Positions 21,900 to 27,900 of a stretch of DNA of 27,900 nucleotides are shown here, piece by piece (position 1 is the first letter of the stretch; the number at the start of each line of letters is the position of its first letter). The notes below the pieces were generated by a model, which was given only the letters and a program-made list of their open reading frames with translations, searched no databases and had not been told where the DNA came from. Source of the stretch: an uncultured Bacilli bacterium (GTDB taxonomy: Bacteria; Bacillota_I; Bacilli_A; RF39; UBA660); contig CALVJF010000004.1 of assembly GCA_944331885.1 (NCBI GenBank), positions 1 through 27,900 of the forward strand. The letters run 5' to 3'. Both the position numbers and the translations under genes were made by a program.

Positions 21900-22415
21900 T
21901 TATTTTAAATAACCATTTTGAATATATTTAGTGTCATTAACTATTATAAAAGCTTCTGGATCTATTTCTTTAATTAAAGTAATTAACTTTTTTAAGGTTT
22001 TATTATTAATTTGAAAATAAAGCATTTGTTTTTTTATTCCTTCATAATCATCAGTTAATTCCATGACAGAAACCCCAAAACCTTGTTTGCGAATCTTGGC
22101 AATATCTTTTTTGTTAATATCTTTACTAACTACTTGAACTCCTACTATCCCATTAACAAAATATTTAGTAAATGTTGTTCCGATAAATGTTCCAGTGGCA
22201 TAGCCAGCTGAATAAGCAATTACTATCCATATACTTTTTAATTCGGTATTTAAAGCTTCTCTGGCAATTATAAACCAAATCATCACTTCAAAAAAAGCTA
22301 GAACAGCAGCTATCTTATTTTTGTTTCTAACAATGAATGTTGTTCTGACTGTTCCAATAGAAACATCTAAAATGCGAGCAAAAAATATTTTGAAACAAAG
22401 TAAAGTTAATTCCAT
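21900..22415 (-). CDS. UPF0316/YebE-type protein (DUF5698 + DUF2179)
   Basis: A 171-residue membrane protein. Residues ~1-90 hold three hydrophobic helices with the conserved FFARILDVSIGTVRTTFIVRN start, split here as FFARILDVSIGT and VRTTFIVRN (DUF5698), and residues ~95-165 form a small cytoplasmic alpha/beta domain (VQVVSKD, GFGVSVMELTDDYEG, EIDPEAFIIVNDT) of the DUF2179/ACT-like type. The function of the family is unknown. It lies 12 bp after the zinc-ribbon gene, at the end of a four-gene operon with a thioredoxin-fold protein and trmL. Confidence 0.9.
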   Translation of the reverse strand: MELTLLCFKIFFARILDVSIGTVRTTFIVRNKNKIAAVLAFFEVMIWFIIAREALNTELKSIWIVIAYSAGYATGTFIGTTFTKYFVNGIVGVQVVSKDINKKDIAKIRKQGFGVSVMELTDDYEGIKKQMLYFQINNKTLKKLITLIKEIDPEAFIIVNDTKYIQNGYLK

Positions 22416-22427
22416 AATGGTTCTCCT

Positions 22428-22682
22428 TTAGAGCATTTTTAGGACAGCAATTAATATTAAAACAGCGATAACTAAAATTAAAAATAAATAAGCCTTAACT
22501 CTATTGGGATCTTTAGCTTGTTCTGATTTATATTTAGCAGTATTTTGATTGGAATATTCATCCCAATTTTCTAGCTTATTAGCTTTTTGTAATTGTAACT
22601 CTTCCTTACTAATAGTTTTACCACAATTTGGACATATTATACCTGACGATGGTAAAGCGTGGCCGCAATACTTGCAATGCAT
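22428..22682 (-). CDS. Zinc-ribbon membrane protein
   Basis: An 84-residue protein with an N-terminal zinc ribbon of four cysteines (MHCKYCGHALPSSG then IICPNCGK; C3, C6, C18, C21), a charged linker with a helical part (KEELQLQKANKLENWDEYS) and one C-terminal membrane helix (AYLFLILVIAVLILIAVLKML). It is probably a tail-anchored membrane protein with the zinc site in the cytoplasm. ATG 22682 is chosen for its AGGTG site; a GTG three codons upstream overlaps that site. Its role is unknown; it lies between trmL and the YebE-like gene. Confidence 0.82.
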   Translation of the reverse strand: MHCKYCGHALPSSGIICPNCGKTISKEELQLQKANKLENWDEYSNQNTAKYKSEQAKDPNRVKAYLFLILVIAVLILIAVLKML

Positions 22683-22696
22683 ATAATTCACCTACT

Positions 22697-23203
22697 TTAA
22701 TCTTCTATATATGTTTTACTTTTGTGAGGTTCATCTCTTAATAAATCGTTATAATTTTGTTGTCTTAAGGCTTCATAAACCATTATGGCGACGGTGTTTG
22801 ATAGATTTAATGCCCGAACTTTATCAGTCATTGGTAGGCGGATACAACGATCAATGTGAGGTTTTAAAATTTCTTTAGGAATGCCTGTACTTTCCTTGCC
22901 AAAAATAAAATATATATTTTTATTAGAATCAGAATAGTCAAAATCAGAGTGTGGTTTGTGACCATAACGAGTTAAGAAATAATATTCCCCAGGATTTTTT
23001 GCAAAAAATTCTTCGATATTTTCATAAACCGTATAATGGCAATTATCAATATAATTAACACCACTACGTTTAATGTATTTGTCTTCTAAAGAAAATCCTA
23101 GTGGTTTAATCAAGTGCAAATGTGTATTGGTAGCAACACATGTACGCATAATATTGCCAGTATTACCTGGTATTTCTGGTTCAAATAATACAACGTTTAG
23201 CAT
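22697..23203 (-). CDS. trmL: tRNA (cytidine/uridine-34-2'-O)-methyltransferase
   Basis: A 168-residue SPOUT-knot methyltransferase that modifies the wobble base of some tRNA-Leu species. The family signatures are all present: LFEPEIPGNTGNIMRTC (residues 6-22), LHLIKPLGFSLEDK, the SAM-knot FIFGKESTGIP (about 106-116), IRLPM and the C-terminal LNLSNTVAIMVYEALRQQ (about 133-150). Length is normal and there is no TRAM or extra domain. The next gene upstream ends two bases before this start, so it is translationally coupled to the thioredoxin-fold gene. Confidence 0.95.
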   Translation of the reverse strand: MLNVVLFEPEIPGNTGNIMRTCVATNTHLHLIKPLGFSLEDKYIKRSGVNYIDNCHYTVYENIEEFFAKNPGEYYFLTRYGHKPHSDFDYSDSNKNIYFIFGKESTGIPKEILKPHIDRCIRLPMTDKVRALNLSNTVAIMVYEALRQQNYNDLLRDEPHKSKTYIED

Positions 23204-23204
23204 T

Positions 23205-23765
23205 TTATTCGTGGTCCTTTTGGATACCCTTTATATCTAATAATTTAGCGAAATCTCCGGCTTGCATAATGTTATTATCTTCTCTAGTAATGATACTATC
23301 ATCTTCAACGACTCCATCTTTGAAAAAGATAATAGTTGGAACTTGCGTAATTTTATTTTCTTCTAATCCTAACGCTTTATTTAACTCATCAAGATAATTA
23401 TCTTTCTTCATCATATCAGTTACATTAATATAATAAATATAGTCTTTTAGTTTGTATTCTTCAATAATAGGTTTTAACTCTTCTTCTAAATTATAAACAT
23501 CTTCAGATCCAGTATAACTAACATAAACAAAGTATTCGTTAGGTGTTTCACTAAATACTGCTTCAATTTCTGATAAATCTTTGACTTCATATACTAAAGT
23601 TTTAGTTTTCATAAGATAACTTGTAGAAACTTGCTCTTCAGTATAAACATCATACCATTTATATAAATAAAGGCTTCCTAAAATCAAAATTAAAAATATT
23701 ACTGCTACTACAACATAGTTTTTAGAATTTATTTTCTTCTCTACTGCTTTATTTTCTTTTTTCAT
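23205..23765 (-). CDS. Membrane-anchored thioredoxin-fold protein without CXXC
   Basis: A 186-residue protein with a basic N-terminus, one membrane helix (about residues 16-36, NYVVVAVIFLILILGSLYLY), then a domain of thioredoxin fold outside the membrane. FVYVSYTGSEDVYNLEEELK occupies the place of the usual WCGPC active site, IYYINVTDM the next strand, and QVPTIIFFKDG (about 148-158) carries the cis-proline. The two active-site cysteines are absent (TGSEDV), so it cannot be a dithiol oxidoreductase; binding or chaperone roles are possible. It is the first gene of an operon with trmL. A promoter lies 24 bp upstream. Confidence 0.82.
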   Translation of the reverse strand: MKKENKAVEKKINSKNYVVVAVIFLILILGSLYLYKWYDVYTEEQVSTSYLMKTKTLVYEVKDLSEIEAVFSETPNEYFVYVSYTGSEDVYNLEEELKPIIEEYKLKDYIYYINVTDMMKKDNYLDELNKALGLEENKITQVPTIIFFKDGVVEDDSIITREDNNIMQAGDFAKLLDIKGIQKDHE

Positions 23766-23788
23766 ATATGACTATCCTTTCTATATGT

Positions 23789-23817
23789 ATTTTAACACAT
23801 TTAAATTCGAAAGTAAA
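23789..23817 (-). promoter_or_regulatory. Promoter of the thioredoxin-fold/trmL operon
   Basis: Minus-strand TTTACT (23817-23812), 17 bp, TAAAAT (23794-23789), with the extended -10 TGTTAAAAT also seen in front of the dut-tyrS leader. Confidence 0.55.
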
Positions 23818-23830
23818 TTTTAAATAAATG

Positions 23831-23861
23831 AAAAAATACTAATTATTTTTTAGTATTTTTT
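23831..23861 (-). terminator. Terminator of the cotJ operon
   Basis: Minus-strand AAAAAATACTA, 9-nt loop, TAGTATTTTTT (arms 23861-23851 and 23841-23831). The cotJC stop codon is within the hairpin. Confidence 0.8.
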
Positions 23862-24402
23862 CATAATATTCATATAATTCTTTAAAACGTTGAAAATGAA
23901 CTATTTCTCTTTGACGTAAAAATAATAATGGCCCAATAATATCTTCAGTTGTAGCTAATTCAATAAGATTTTCATAAATTGCACGAGCTTTTTGCTCAGC
24001 AGCCATATCTTCTGACAAGTCAGCTAATACATCCCCAGTACTAGCAAAATACATAACGGAAAATGGTACTCCAGATGCATCTATTGGATATACTCCTTTA
24101 GCATGATCTGCGTAGTAACTATCTAAACCATTTTCTTTTAATTCTTCTAGGGATGCACCTTTAATTAACTGACGAAACATTGTTGCAATCATTTCAACAT
24201 GTCCTAATTCTTCACAAGCAATATCGTTTAAAAGTGCTTTACCTTTTTCATCAGGCATAGAGAATTTTTGACAAAAGTAACGTAGTGCTGCTCCTAATTC
24301 ACCATTAGCACCACCTAGTTGAGTAATTATGTATTTAGCCATTTTTAAATCTTTATTTTTAATATTAATTGGATAGTTTAATTTTTTTTCATACTTATAC
24401 AT
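23839..24402 (-). CDS. cotJC: CotJC-type manganese-catalase-like spore coat protein
   Basis: A 187-residue ferritin-like four-helix protein of the Mn-catalase family. It opens MYKYEKKLNYPINI, the exact start style of CotJC. Metal ligands appear intact: E35 in GGANGELGAAL, EELGH (E65, H68), E136 in DMAAEQKAR, and EIVH (E166, H169). CotJC of Bacillus subtilis (about 189 residues) is a coat protein of the mother cell, made with CotJA and CotJB from a sigma-E operon. GGGGAGG sits right before ATG 24402; 16 earlier codons are open but overlap the preceding gene. Real catalase activity is possible but not shown by sequence. Confidence 0.95.
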   Translation of the reverse strand: MYKYEKKLNYPINIKNKDLKMAKYIITQLGGANGELGAALRYFCQKFSMPDEKGKALLNDIACEELGHVEMIATMFRQLIKGASLEELKENGLDSYYADHAKGVYPIDASGVPFSVMYFASTGDVLADLSEDMAAEQKARAIYENLIELATTEDIIGPLLFLRQREIVHFQRFKELYEYYEKILKNN

Positions 24403-24802
24403 AAATTGCCTCCCCAGATTCCCATGGCCATGGATTTTTATACCAAACATAATTCATTGCGTAGACATCAGTTAATGATAGTGGTCCATAATGACGTTCA
24501 TAAGTTTTTTTTAGTTTTTCGTATTCTAAACTATACTCTTTGAATAATAAATATTTTTTTTGATCTTGAGGATAAACATCTAAATATAATGATAAATCAT
24601 TAATGGCAAAATCATAAGCATATATTTCTAATAATAGTTTTTCTTTTTCATTTTTGGGTAATATTTTTAATAAATTATAATTTTTATATGGTTTATATAA
24701 TTCTGGGAATAAATTACCGTGTTCTAATCCTTCTTGAGGATTATATAAATCTTGGCGCATTTCAATACCAAAAATTCCTTGTGTAAAATCATCAAATAAC
24801 AT
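24395..24802 (-). CDS. Fused CotJA-CotJB spore coat protein
   Basis: A 135-residue protein joining two coat proteins that are separate in Bacillus. Residues ~19-41 (LYNPQEGLEHGNLFPELYKPYK, here as LYNPQEGL, HGNLFPELYKPY) match the core of CotJA (PxEAL..GTLWPxLYxPYxNP). Residues ~52-130 match CotJB: LLLEIYAYDFAINDLSLYLD, KLKKTYERHYGPLS and the tryptophan-rich end WYKNPWPWESGEAIYV (here NPWPWESG). In Bacillus subtilis CotJA is 82 and CotJB 87 residues, so the CotJA N-terminal tail is trimmed. It overlaps cotJC by 8 bp. AGGAGG precedes the ATG but is inside a hairpin. Confidence 0.85.
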   Translation of the reverse strand: MLFDDFTQGIFGIEMRQDLYNPQEGLEHGNLFPELYKPYKNYNLLKILPKNEKEKLLLEIYAYDFAINDLSLYLDVYPQDQKKYLLFKEYSLEYEKLKKTYERHYGPLSLTDVYAMNYVWYKNPWPWESGEAIYV

Positions 24803-24806
24803 AAAT

Positions 24807-24845
24807 AACCTCCTAAACTATACTATGTTTTTAGTCTAAGAGGTT
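24807..24845 (-). promoter_or_regulatory. Hairpin masking the ribosome site of the cotJ operon
   Basis: On the minus strand AACCTCTTAGACTA (24845-24832) pairs over 14 positions with TAGTTTAGGAGGTT (24820-24807), with two G-U wobbles and an 11-nt loop. The 3' arm is the ribosome site TAGGAGGT. The loop and 3' arm contain CATAGTATA, which has four to five matches to a sigma-E-like -10, but I see no good -35. Confidence 0.7.
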
Positions 24846-24857
24846 GTGGGTAGTTGC

Positions 24858-27452
24858 CTAGGTCCGACTGACTAAACGATTTTTACGAATATATATTTTA
24901 CGAATCCAATCAAATGGTATTACAGATATTGCTAAAATTAAAACTAAAATTAATTCTTTAATAGTAAGACCATATGTTCGGAATAAATCGCCACCAAAAT
25001 ATATTAAGTATGTTTGAACAGATACAATAAATATTATAATTGTTAAAAAGACTTTATTTTGTTTGATATGGGCTAATAAATTTAAGCGCTCTGTACGGGC
25101 ATTAAAGGCATTAAACAAGCCCATGAAAATAAATAATGCAAAATAGGCAGTCATTAAATATTGATAGTTATTACCAGTGCGTATTAAGTGTTTAAATATG
25201 GGTAATTTAAGGAACAAGATACATAATATAGCTGAATATAAACCAGTAAAAAATATTTCACCATACATATAAGAATTGATGATCGGCTCGTCTTTGGATT
25301 TAGGTGGTTCTTGCATATATTCTTTTAAAGCTGGCTCAAAAGAAAAAGCTATGCCCGCAAAAGTGTCCATAATCATATTTATCCATAGCATTTGAATAAT
25401 TGTAACTGGCGTATTAACCCCAATAAATGGCCCAACAATTGATAAAACTAATGCACACATATTTACAGTTAATTGAAAAATAATAAATTTTCTAATACTT
25501 TTAAAAATTGTTCTTCCATAAAGAATTGCATTACTTATTGATAAAATATTATCATCAAGAATAACAATGTCAGCTGCTTCCTTACTTACTTCGGTGCCAC
25601 TGCCCATAGCAAAACCAACATCAGCTTTTTTTAAAGCAGGAGCATCATTTACACCGTCACCGGTCATCCCAACTATTAAATTATTTTTTTGTAGAATTTT
25701 TACTAAACGGCTTTTGTCAGAAGGTAAACTTCTAGCAATTACTTTTAAATTGGGATATATTTTTAAAATTTGTTCGTCATTTAGTTGCTCTAATTCTTTA
25801 TGGGTGATAGCAATATCTTTGGATGAGTTGATAATATTTGCTTCTTTAGCAATAGCAATGGCTGTGTCTAAATCATCTCCAGTTATCATTATAGTTCTTA
25901 TACCAGCTTCAGTTATAGTTTTAATTCCCGGAATTGTTTCTGGACGTAGCTCATCTCTAATTAGTATAAAGCCGATAAAAGTTAGCCCTTGTTTTAATGA
26001 TGAATAATTTGTATAAGCTAACGCTATTACTCTTATACCTTTGCTAGTAGCTTTTTTTAATTCTTGAATTAGTTTTTCATGATTAATTTGGTATTTAATT
26101 TCTCCAGTATTTAATAACATTTTTGTACATTTATTAATAATTATTTCTGGAGCACCTTTAATGTAAGTTATTTCATGTTCTTTTTTTATTGTAACTTGGG
26201 CATATTTGTCTTGACTATTAAAAGGCTTTTTATGAATAATTGGAGCAAGAAATTCATTTTTATTGGTAATAAATTTTAAAAGGGCTTGGTCAGTTATGTT
26301 GCCTCCTATTACTTCGTTATTGGAATTATATTTACCAGAATTATTATAAATAATCGATTCGCGTATAATGTTATTAATGTTGGATTTATTAATAATTTCT
26401 TCTTCATTTTGATAATAATTACATTCACTATCCATAAATCCTATAACTTCTAATTGTCCTTTAGTCAATGTTCCTGTTTTATCAGTTAATAGGACATTTA
26501 GACTACCAGAAGTTTCAATTCCAACTAATTTACGTACTAAAACTTGGTCTTTGAGCATTTTTTTCATATTAGATGATAGTACTAAAGTAATCATCATTGG
26601 TAGTCCTTCTGGGACTGCAACTACAATAATTGTTACGCTTAAGGTTAGTGCATATAAAACGTGAGAAAACATAGTATGAAAATCTGTAATAGTAGCAAGT
26701 ATCAGCTCATGTTCAAAGTTATTTGCAATAAATATTACATTAAATAGATATGATATCGAAACTAATATGGCCCCAATATAACCAATTTTGCTAATAAATT
26801 CAGCTAAACCACGAAGGCGAAGTTTTAACGGACTATCTGGTTGTTTTTCTTGAAGCTCTTCGGCAATTTTACCGTATTCGGTATTAACTCCAACTTGTTC
26901 TACAAGCATTACCGCTTCACCAGAATAAATGACACTTCCTCTATAAATTTGAGAGTTATGAGTGGAACTTTTTTCAGATTCTTTGCTTTCGCCATTTAAT
27001 GATGATTCATCAACCATCAACTCTCCTTCTATGATTTTACCATCAGCAGGGACTTTATCACCACTTGTTAATATTACTAAATCTCCAACTACTACATCAT
27101 CAATCAATACTTCTTGTATTTCATTATTACGTTTTACTTTTGTTTTTATTTTTGAAGATTCTTCTTGAAGACGAGAAAAGGCTGCTTCTGAACCATATTC
27201 ACTGATTGTCGATACCAAAGATGCTATTAATATTGATGCTACAATACCTATTGTTTCATACCAATCAAAATCCTGGAATAAAAACAATAACTTTATTCCT
27301 AATGCTATGAGAAGAATTTTAATTATTGGGTCTCCTAGGGATTCTAAAAATAATTTTAAAAATGTATTTTTATGATGATAATTTAAAGAATTAGTACCAT
27401 ACTTTTTCCGAGATTCTACGACCTCGTTATTATTTAAGCCATTATTTTGCAC
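24858..27452 (-). CDS. P-type cation-transporting ATPase, PMCA-like Ca2+ pump
   Basis: An 864-residue P-type ATPase of the P2B/P2A group that exports cations, probably Ca2+. It has the actuator loop LNGESKESEKSS in the ESS/TGES position, TM4 with VAVPEGLPMMITLVL (PEGL motif of Ca2+ pumps), the phosphorylation site LLTDKTGTLTKGQ (Asp of DKTGT, about residue 325), the nucleotide-domain KGAPEI, the hinge MTGDGVNDAPALKKADVGFAMG and about ten membrane helices, with a basic C-terminal tail (RKIYIRKNRLVSRT). The start codon is GTG, ten bases after GGAGG. It lies before the cotJ operon with no terminator between. Full length; no sign of decay. Confidence 0.94.
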   Translation of the reverse strand: MQNNGLNNNEVVESRKKYGTNSLNYHHKNTFLKLFLESLGDPIIKILLIALGIKLLFLFQDFDWYETIGIVASILIASLVSTISEYGSEAAFSRLQEESSKIKTKVKRNNEIQEVLIDDVVVGDLVILTSGDKVPADGKIIEGELMVDESSLNGESKESEKSSTHNSQIYRGSVIYSGEAVMLVEQVGVNTEYGKIAEELQEKQPDSPLKLRLRGLAEFISKIGYIGAILVSISYLFNVIFIANNFEHELILATITDFHTMFSHVLYALTLSVTIIVVAVPEGLPMMITLVLSSNMKKMLKDQVLVRKLVGIETSGSLNVLLTDKTGTLTKGQLEVIGFMDSECNYYQNEEEIINKSNINNIIRESIIYNNSGKYNSNNEVIGGNITDQALLKFITNKNEFLAPIIHKKPFNSQDKYAQVTIKKEHEITYIKGAPEIIINKCTKMLLNTGEIKYQINHEKLIQELKKATSKGIRVIALAYTNYSSLKQGLTFIGFILIRDELRPETIPGIKTITEAGIRTIMITGDDLDTAIAIAKEANIINSSKDIAITHKELEQLNDEQILKIYPNLKVIARSLPSDKSRLVKILQKNNLIVGMTGDGVNDAPALKKADVGFAMGSGTEVSKEAADIVILDDNILSISNAILYGRTIFKSIRKFIIFQLTVNMCALVLSIVGPFIGVNTPVTIIQMLWINMIMDTFAGIAFSFEPALKEYMQEPPKSKDEPIINSYMYGEIFFTGLYSAILCILFLKLPIFKHLIRTGNNYQYLMTAYFALFIFMGLFNAFNARTERLNLLAHIKQNKVFLTIIIFIVSVQTYLIYFGGDLFRTYGLTIKELILVLILAISVIPFDWIRKIYIRKNRLVSRT

Positions 27453-27463
27453 TTGCTTGTCCC

Positions 27464-27488
27464 CTCCTTATTTAAATATATGAAGGAG
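27464..27488 (-). promoter_or_regulatory. Weak hairpin at the ATPase ribosome site
   Basis: Minus-strand CTCCTT (27488-27483) and AAGGAG (27469-27464) can pair across a 13-nt loop; the 3' arm is part of the AAGGAGG ribosome site. Only six pairs, so this could be chance. Confidence 0.3.
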
Positions 27489-27492
27489 CAAA

Positions 27493-27522
27493 AAAAATAA
27501 AACTATTTCTAGTTTTATTTTT
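27493..27522 (-). terminator. Terminator of the 74-residue membrane protein gene
   Basis: Minus-strand AAAAATAAAACTA, loop GAAA, TAGTTTTATTTTT, then more T (arms 27522-27510 and 27505-27493). The gene's TAA stop codon overlaps the start of the stem. Confidence 0.85.
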
Positions 27523-27745
27523 AGATTAACCTTATGATAATAAATGTAATTACACTTATTAATATAAAGCAAAGATAGGCTCTTGCAAAATTGCGAAGAT
27601 TAATATTAATTTCTTTACTAAAAGAACAGATTAATAGCATTATTATTCCTAAAATAGGTATTGAAAAAAGAATTTGATAGCCGAGAAAGTTTAAAGTCGA
27701 TAGCGGCTCGTCGTCAAAATAGTTTTCGCCCTTTTTAATATACAT
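27521..27745 (-). CDS. Small membrane protein, unknown
   Basis: A 74-residue protein with a polar start (MYIKKGENYFDDEPLSTLNF) and two hydrophobic helices (about residues 23-43 GYQILFSIPILGIIMLLICS; 54-72 AYLCFILISVITFIIIRLI) joined by a short basic loop. I cannot assign a family. AGGAGGAA stands eight bases before the ATG and a TATACT-type -10 is about 20 bp upstream. It has its own strong terminator, so the ATPase is not its obvious partner. Confidence 0.7.
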   Translation of the reverse strand: MYIKKGENYFDDEPLSTLNFLGYQILFSIPILGIIMLLICSFSKEININLRNFARAYLCFILISVITFIIIRLI

Positions 27746-27792
27746 AGCTAAATTCCTCCTACGTTTAGTATATAATAAATTAGAGCATTAAA

Positions 27793-27819
27793 AAAGTAAA
27801 ATAAAATTTATTTTACTTT
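27793..27819 (-). terminator. AT-rich terminator after the edge gene
   Basis: Minus-strand AAAGTAAAAT, short AT-only centre, ATTTTACTTT, then TTT (arms 27819-27810 and 27802-27793). The stop codon of the edge gene overlaps the stem. Confidence 0.75.
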
Positions 27820-27900
27820 AAATTCTGTAGAATTTATTTTTACTTCTTACAACTGCAATAGTTGTTACTGCTAAAGCTGCTCCGCCAGCTAAAACGGCAT
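27818..27900 (-). CDS. C-terminal tail of a membrane protein (cut by window edge)
   Basis: The last 27 residues of a minus-strand gene are visible: AVLAGGAALAVTTIAVV, a membrane helix, then RSKNKFYRI and TAA. The hydrophobic segment followed by a short basic end suggests a single-pass or C-terminal anchor of a surface protein. Nothing more can be said; the rest lies outside the window. Confidence 0.6.
   Translation of the reverse strand, partial: AVLAGGAALAVTTIAVVRSKNKFYRI

Noticed and set aside
25567..26007. 146-residue plus-strand open frame opposite the P-type ATPase gene (and similar frames opposite clpB, leuS and the Nudix gene)
   Set aside because: Serine/isoleucine-rich antisense of conserved coding sequence without ribosome sites or family motifs; shadows of the real genes.
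1..27900. Mollicute-type genetic code (TGA as Trp)
   Set aside because: Several well-supported genes end at TGA, for example 7987, 5308 and 17357, and Trp is written TGG inside genes.
1..27900. CRISPR arrays, insertion sequences, prophage, tRNA or rRNA genes
   Set aside because: No regularly spaced direct repeats, transposase or integrase frames, phage genes or recognisable RNA gene sequences were seen.

Overview
The window looks like chromosome from a low-GC Gram-positive bacterium (Bacillota), roughly 30% G+C by eye. Strong AGGAGG-type ribosome sites, sigma-A promoters close to TTGACA-17-TATAAT, T-box leaders, a CIRCE/HrcA operator and AT-rich terminators that reach into stop codons all fit this. 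TGA is used as a stop (7987, 5308, 17357), so it does not use the Mycoplasma code. A cotJ operon and a Cse60-like gene point to a spore-forming lineage or a descendant of one. Compact gene spacing and a short ClpB suggest a reduced genome, perhaps an uncultured gut Bacilli/Erysipelotrichia/RF39-type organism; the exact placement is a guess. Almost every gene is on the minus strand; only 5998-6333 and 8242-9237 are on the plus strand.

Layout, left to right. (1) 1-1030: tyrS (cut by the edge) and a dUTPase gene behind a very short tyrosine T-box. (2) 1031-5277: a surface protein with cadherin-like repeats, then an envelope operon (lipoprotein, acidic/proline-rich protein, DUF948-like and YtxH-like proteins). 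(3) 5308-10819: trmB, a small plus-strand coiled-coil protein, a MurJ/SpoVB-type flippase with a Cse60-like gene, a plus-strand sugar-transfer ATP-grasp enzyme, and a large membrane-anchored unknown. (4) 10886-13930: thymidine kinase, an AAA+CYTH NTPase, a histidine phosphatase and a Nudix-winged-helix (NrtR-type) regulator. The same 15-bp palindrome occurs in the regulator's promoter and in front of the phosphatase operon. (5) 13999-17373: an ITPase-like gene behind a ribosome-site hairpin, a WYL-type regulator, and clpB under a CIRCE-covered consensus promoter. (6) 17357-21064: an unknown protein, then leuS and a small membrane gene behind a canonical leucine T-box. (7) 21069-23830: a secreted unknown and an operon of a thioredoxin-fold protein, trmL, a zinc-ribbon membrane protein and a YebE/UPF0316 protein. 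(8) 23831-27900: cotJC, a fused cotJA-cotJB, a PMCA-type Ca2+ ATPase, a small membrane protein and the tail of another membrane protein.

The most interesting parts are regulatory. They are the candidate Nudix-regulator operon pair, the miniature T-box on dut-tyrS, two 14-bp hairpins that mask the ribosome sites of the ITPase gene and the cotJ operon, and a probable small RNA at 13146-13189. The CotJA-CotJB fusion is the most unusual protein architecture. I saw no CRISPR array, insertion sequence, prophage, tRNA or rRNA.
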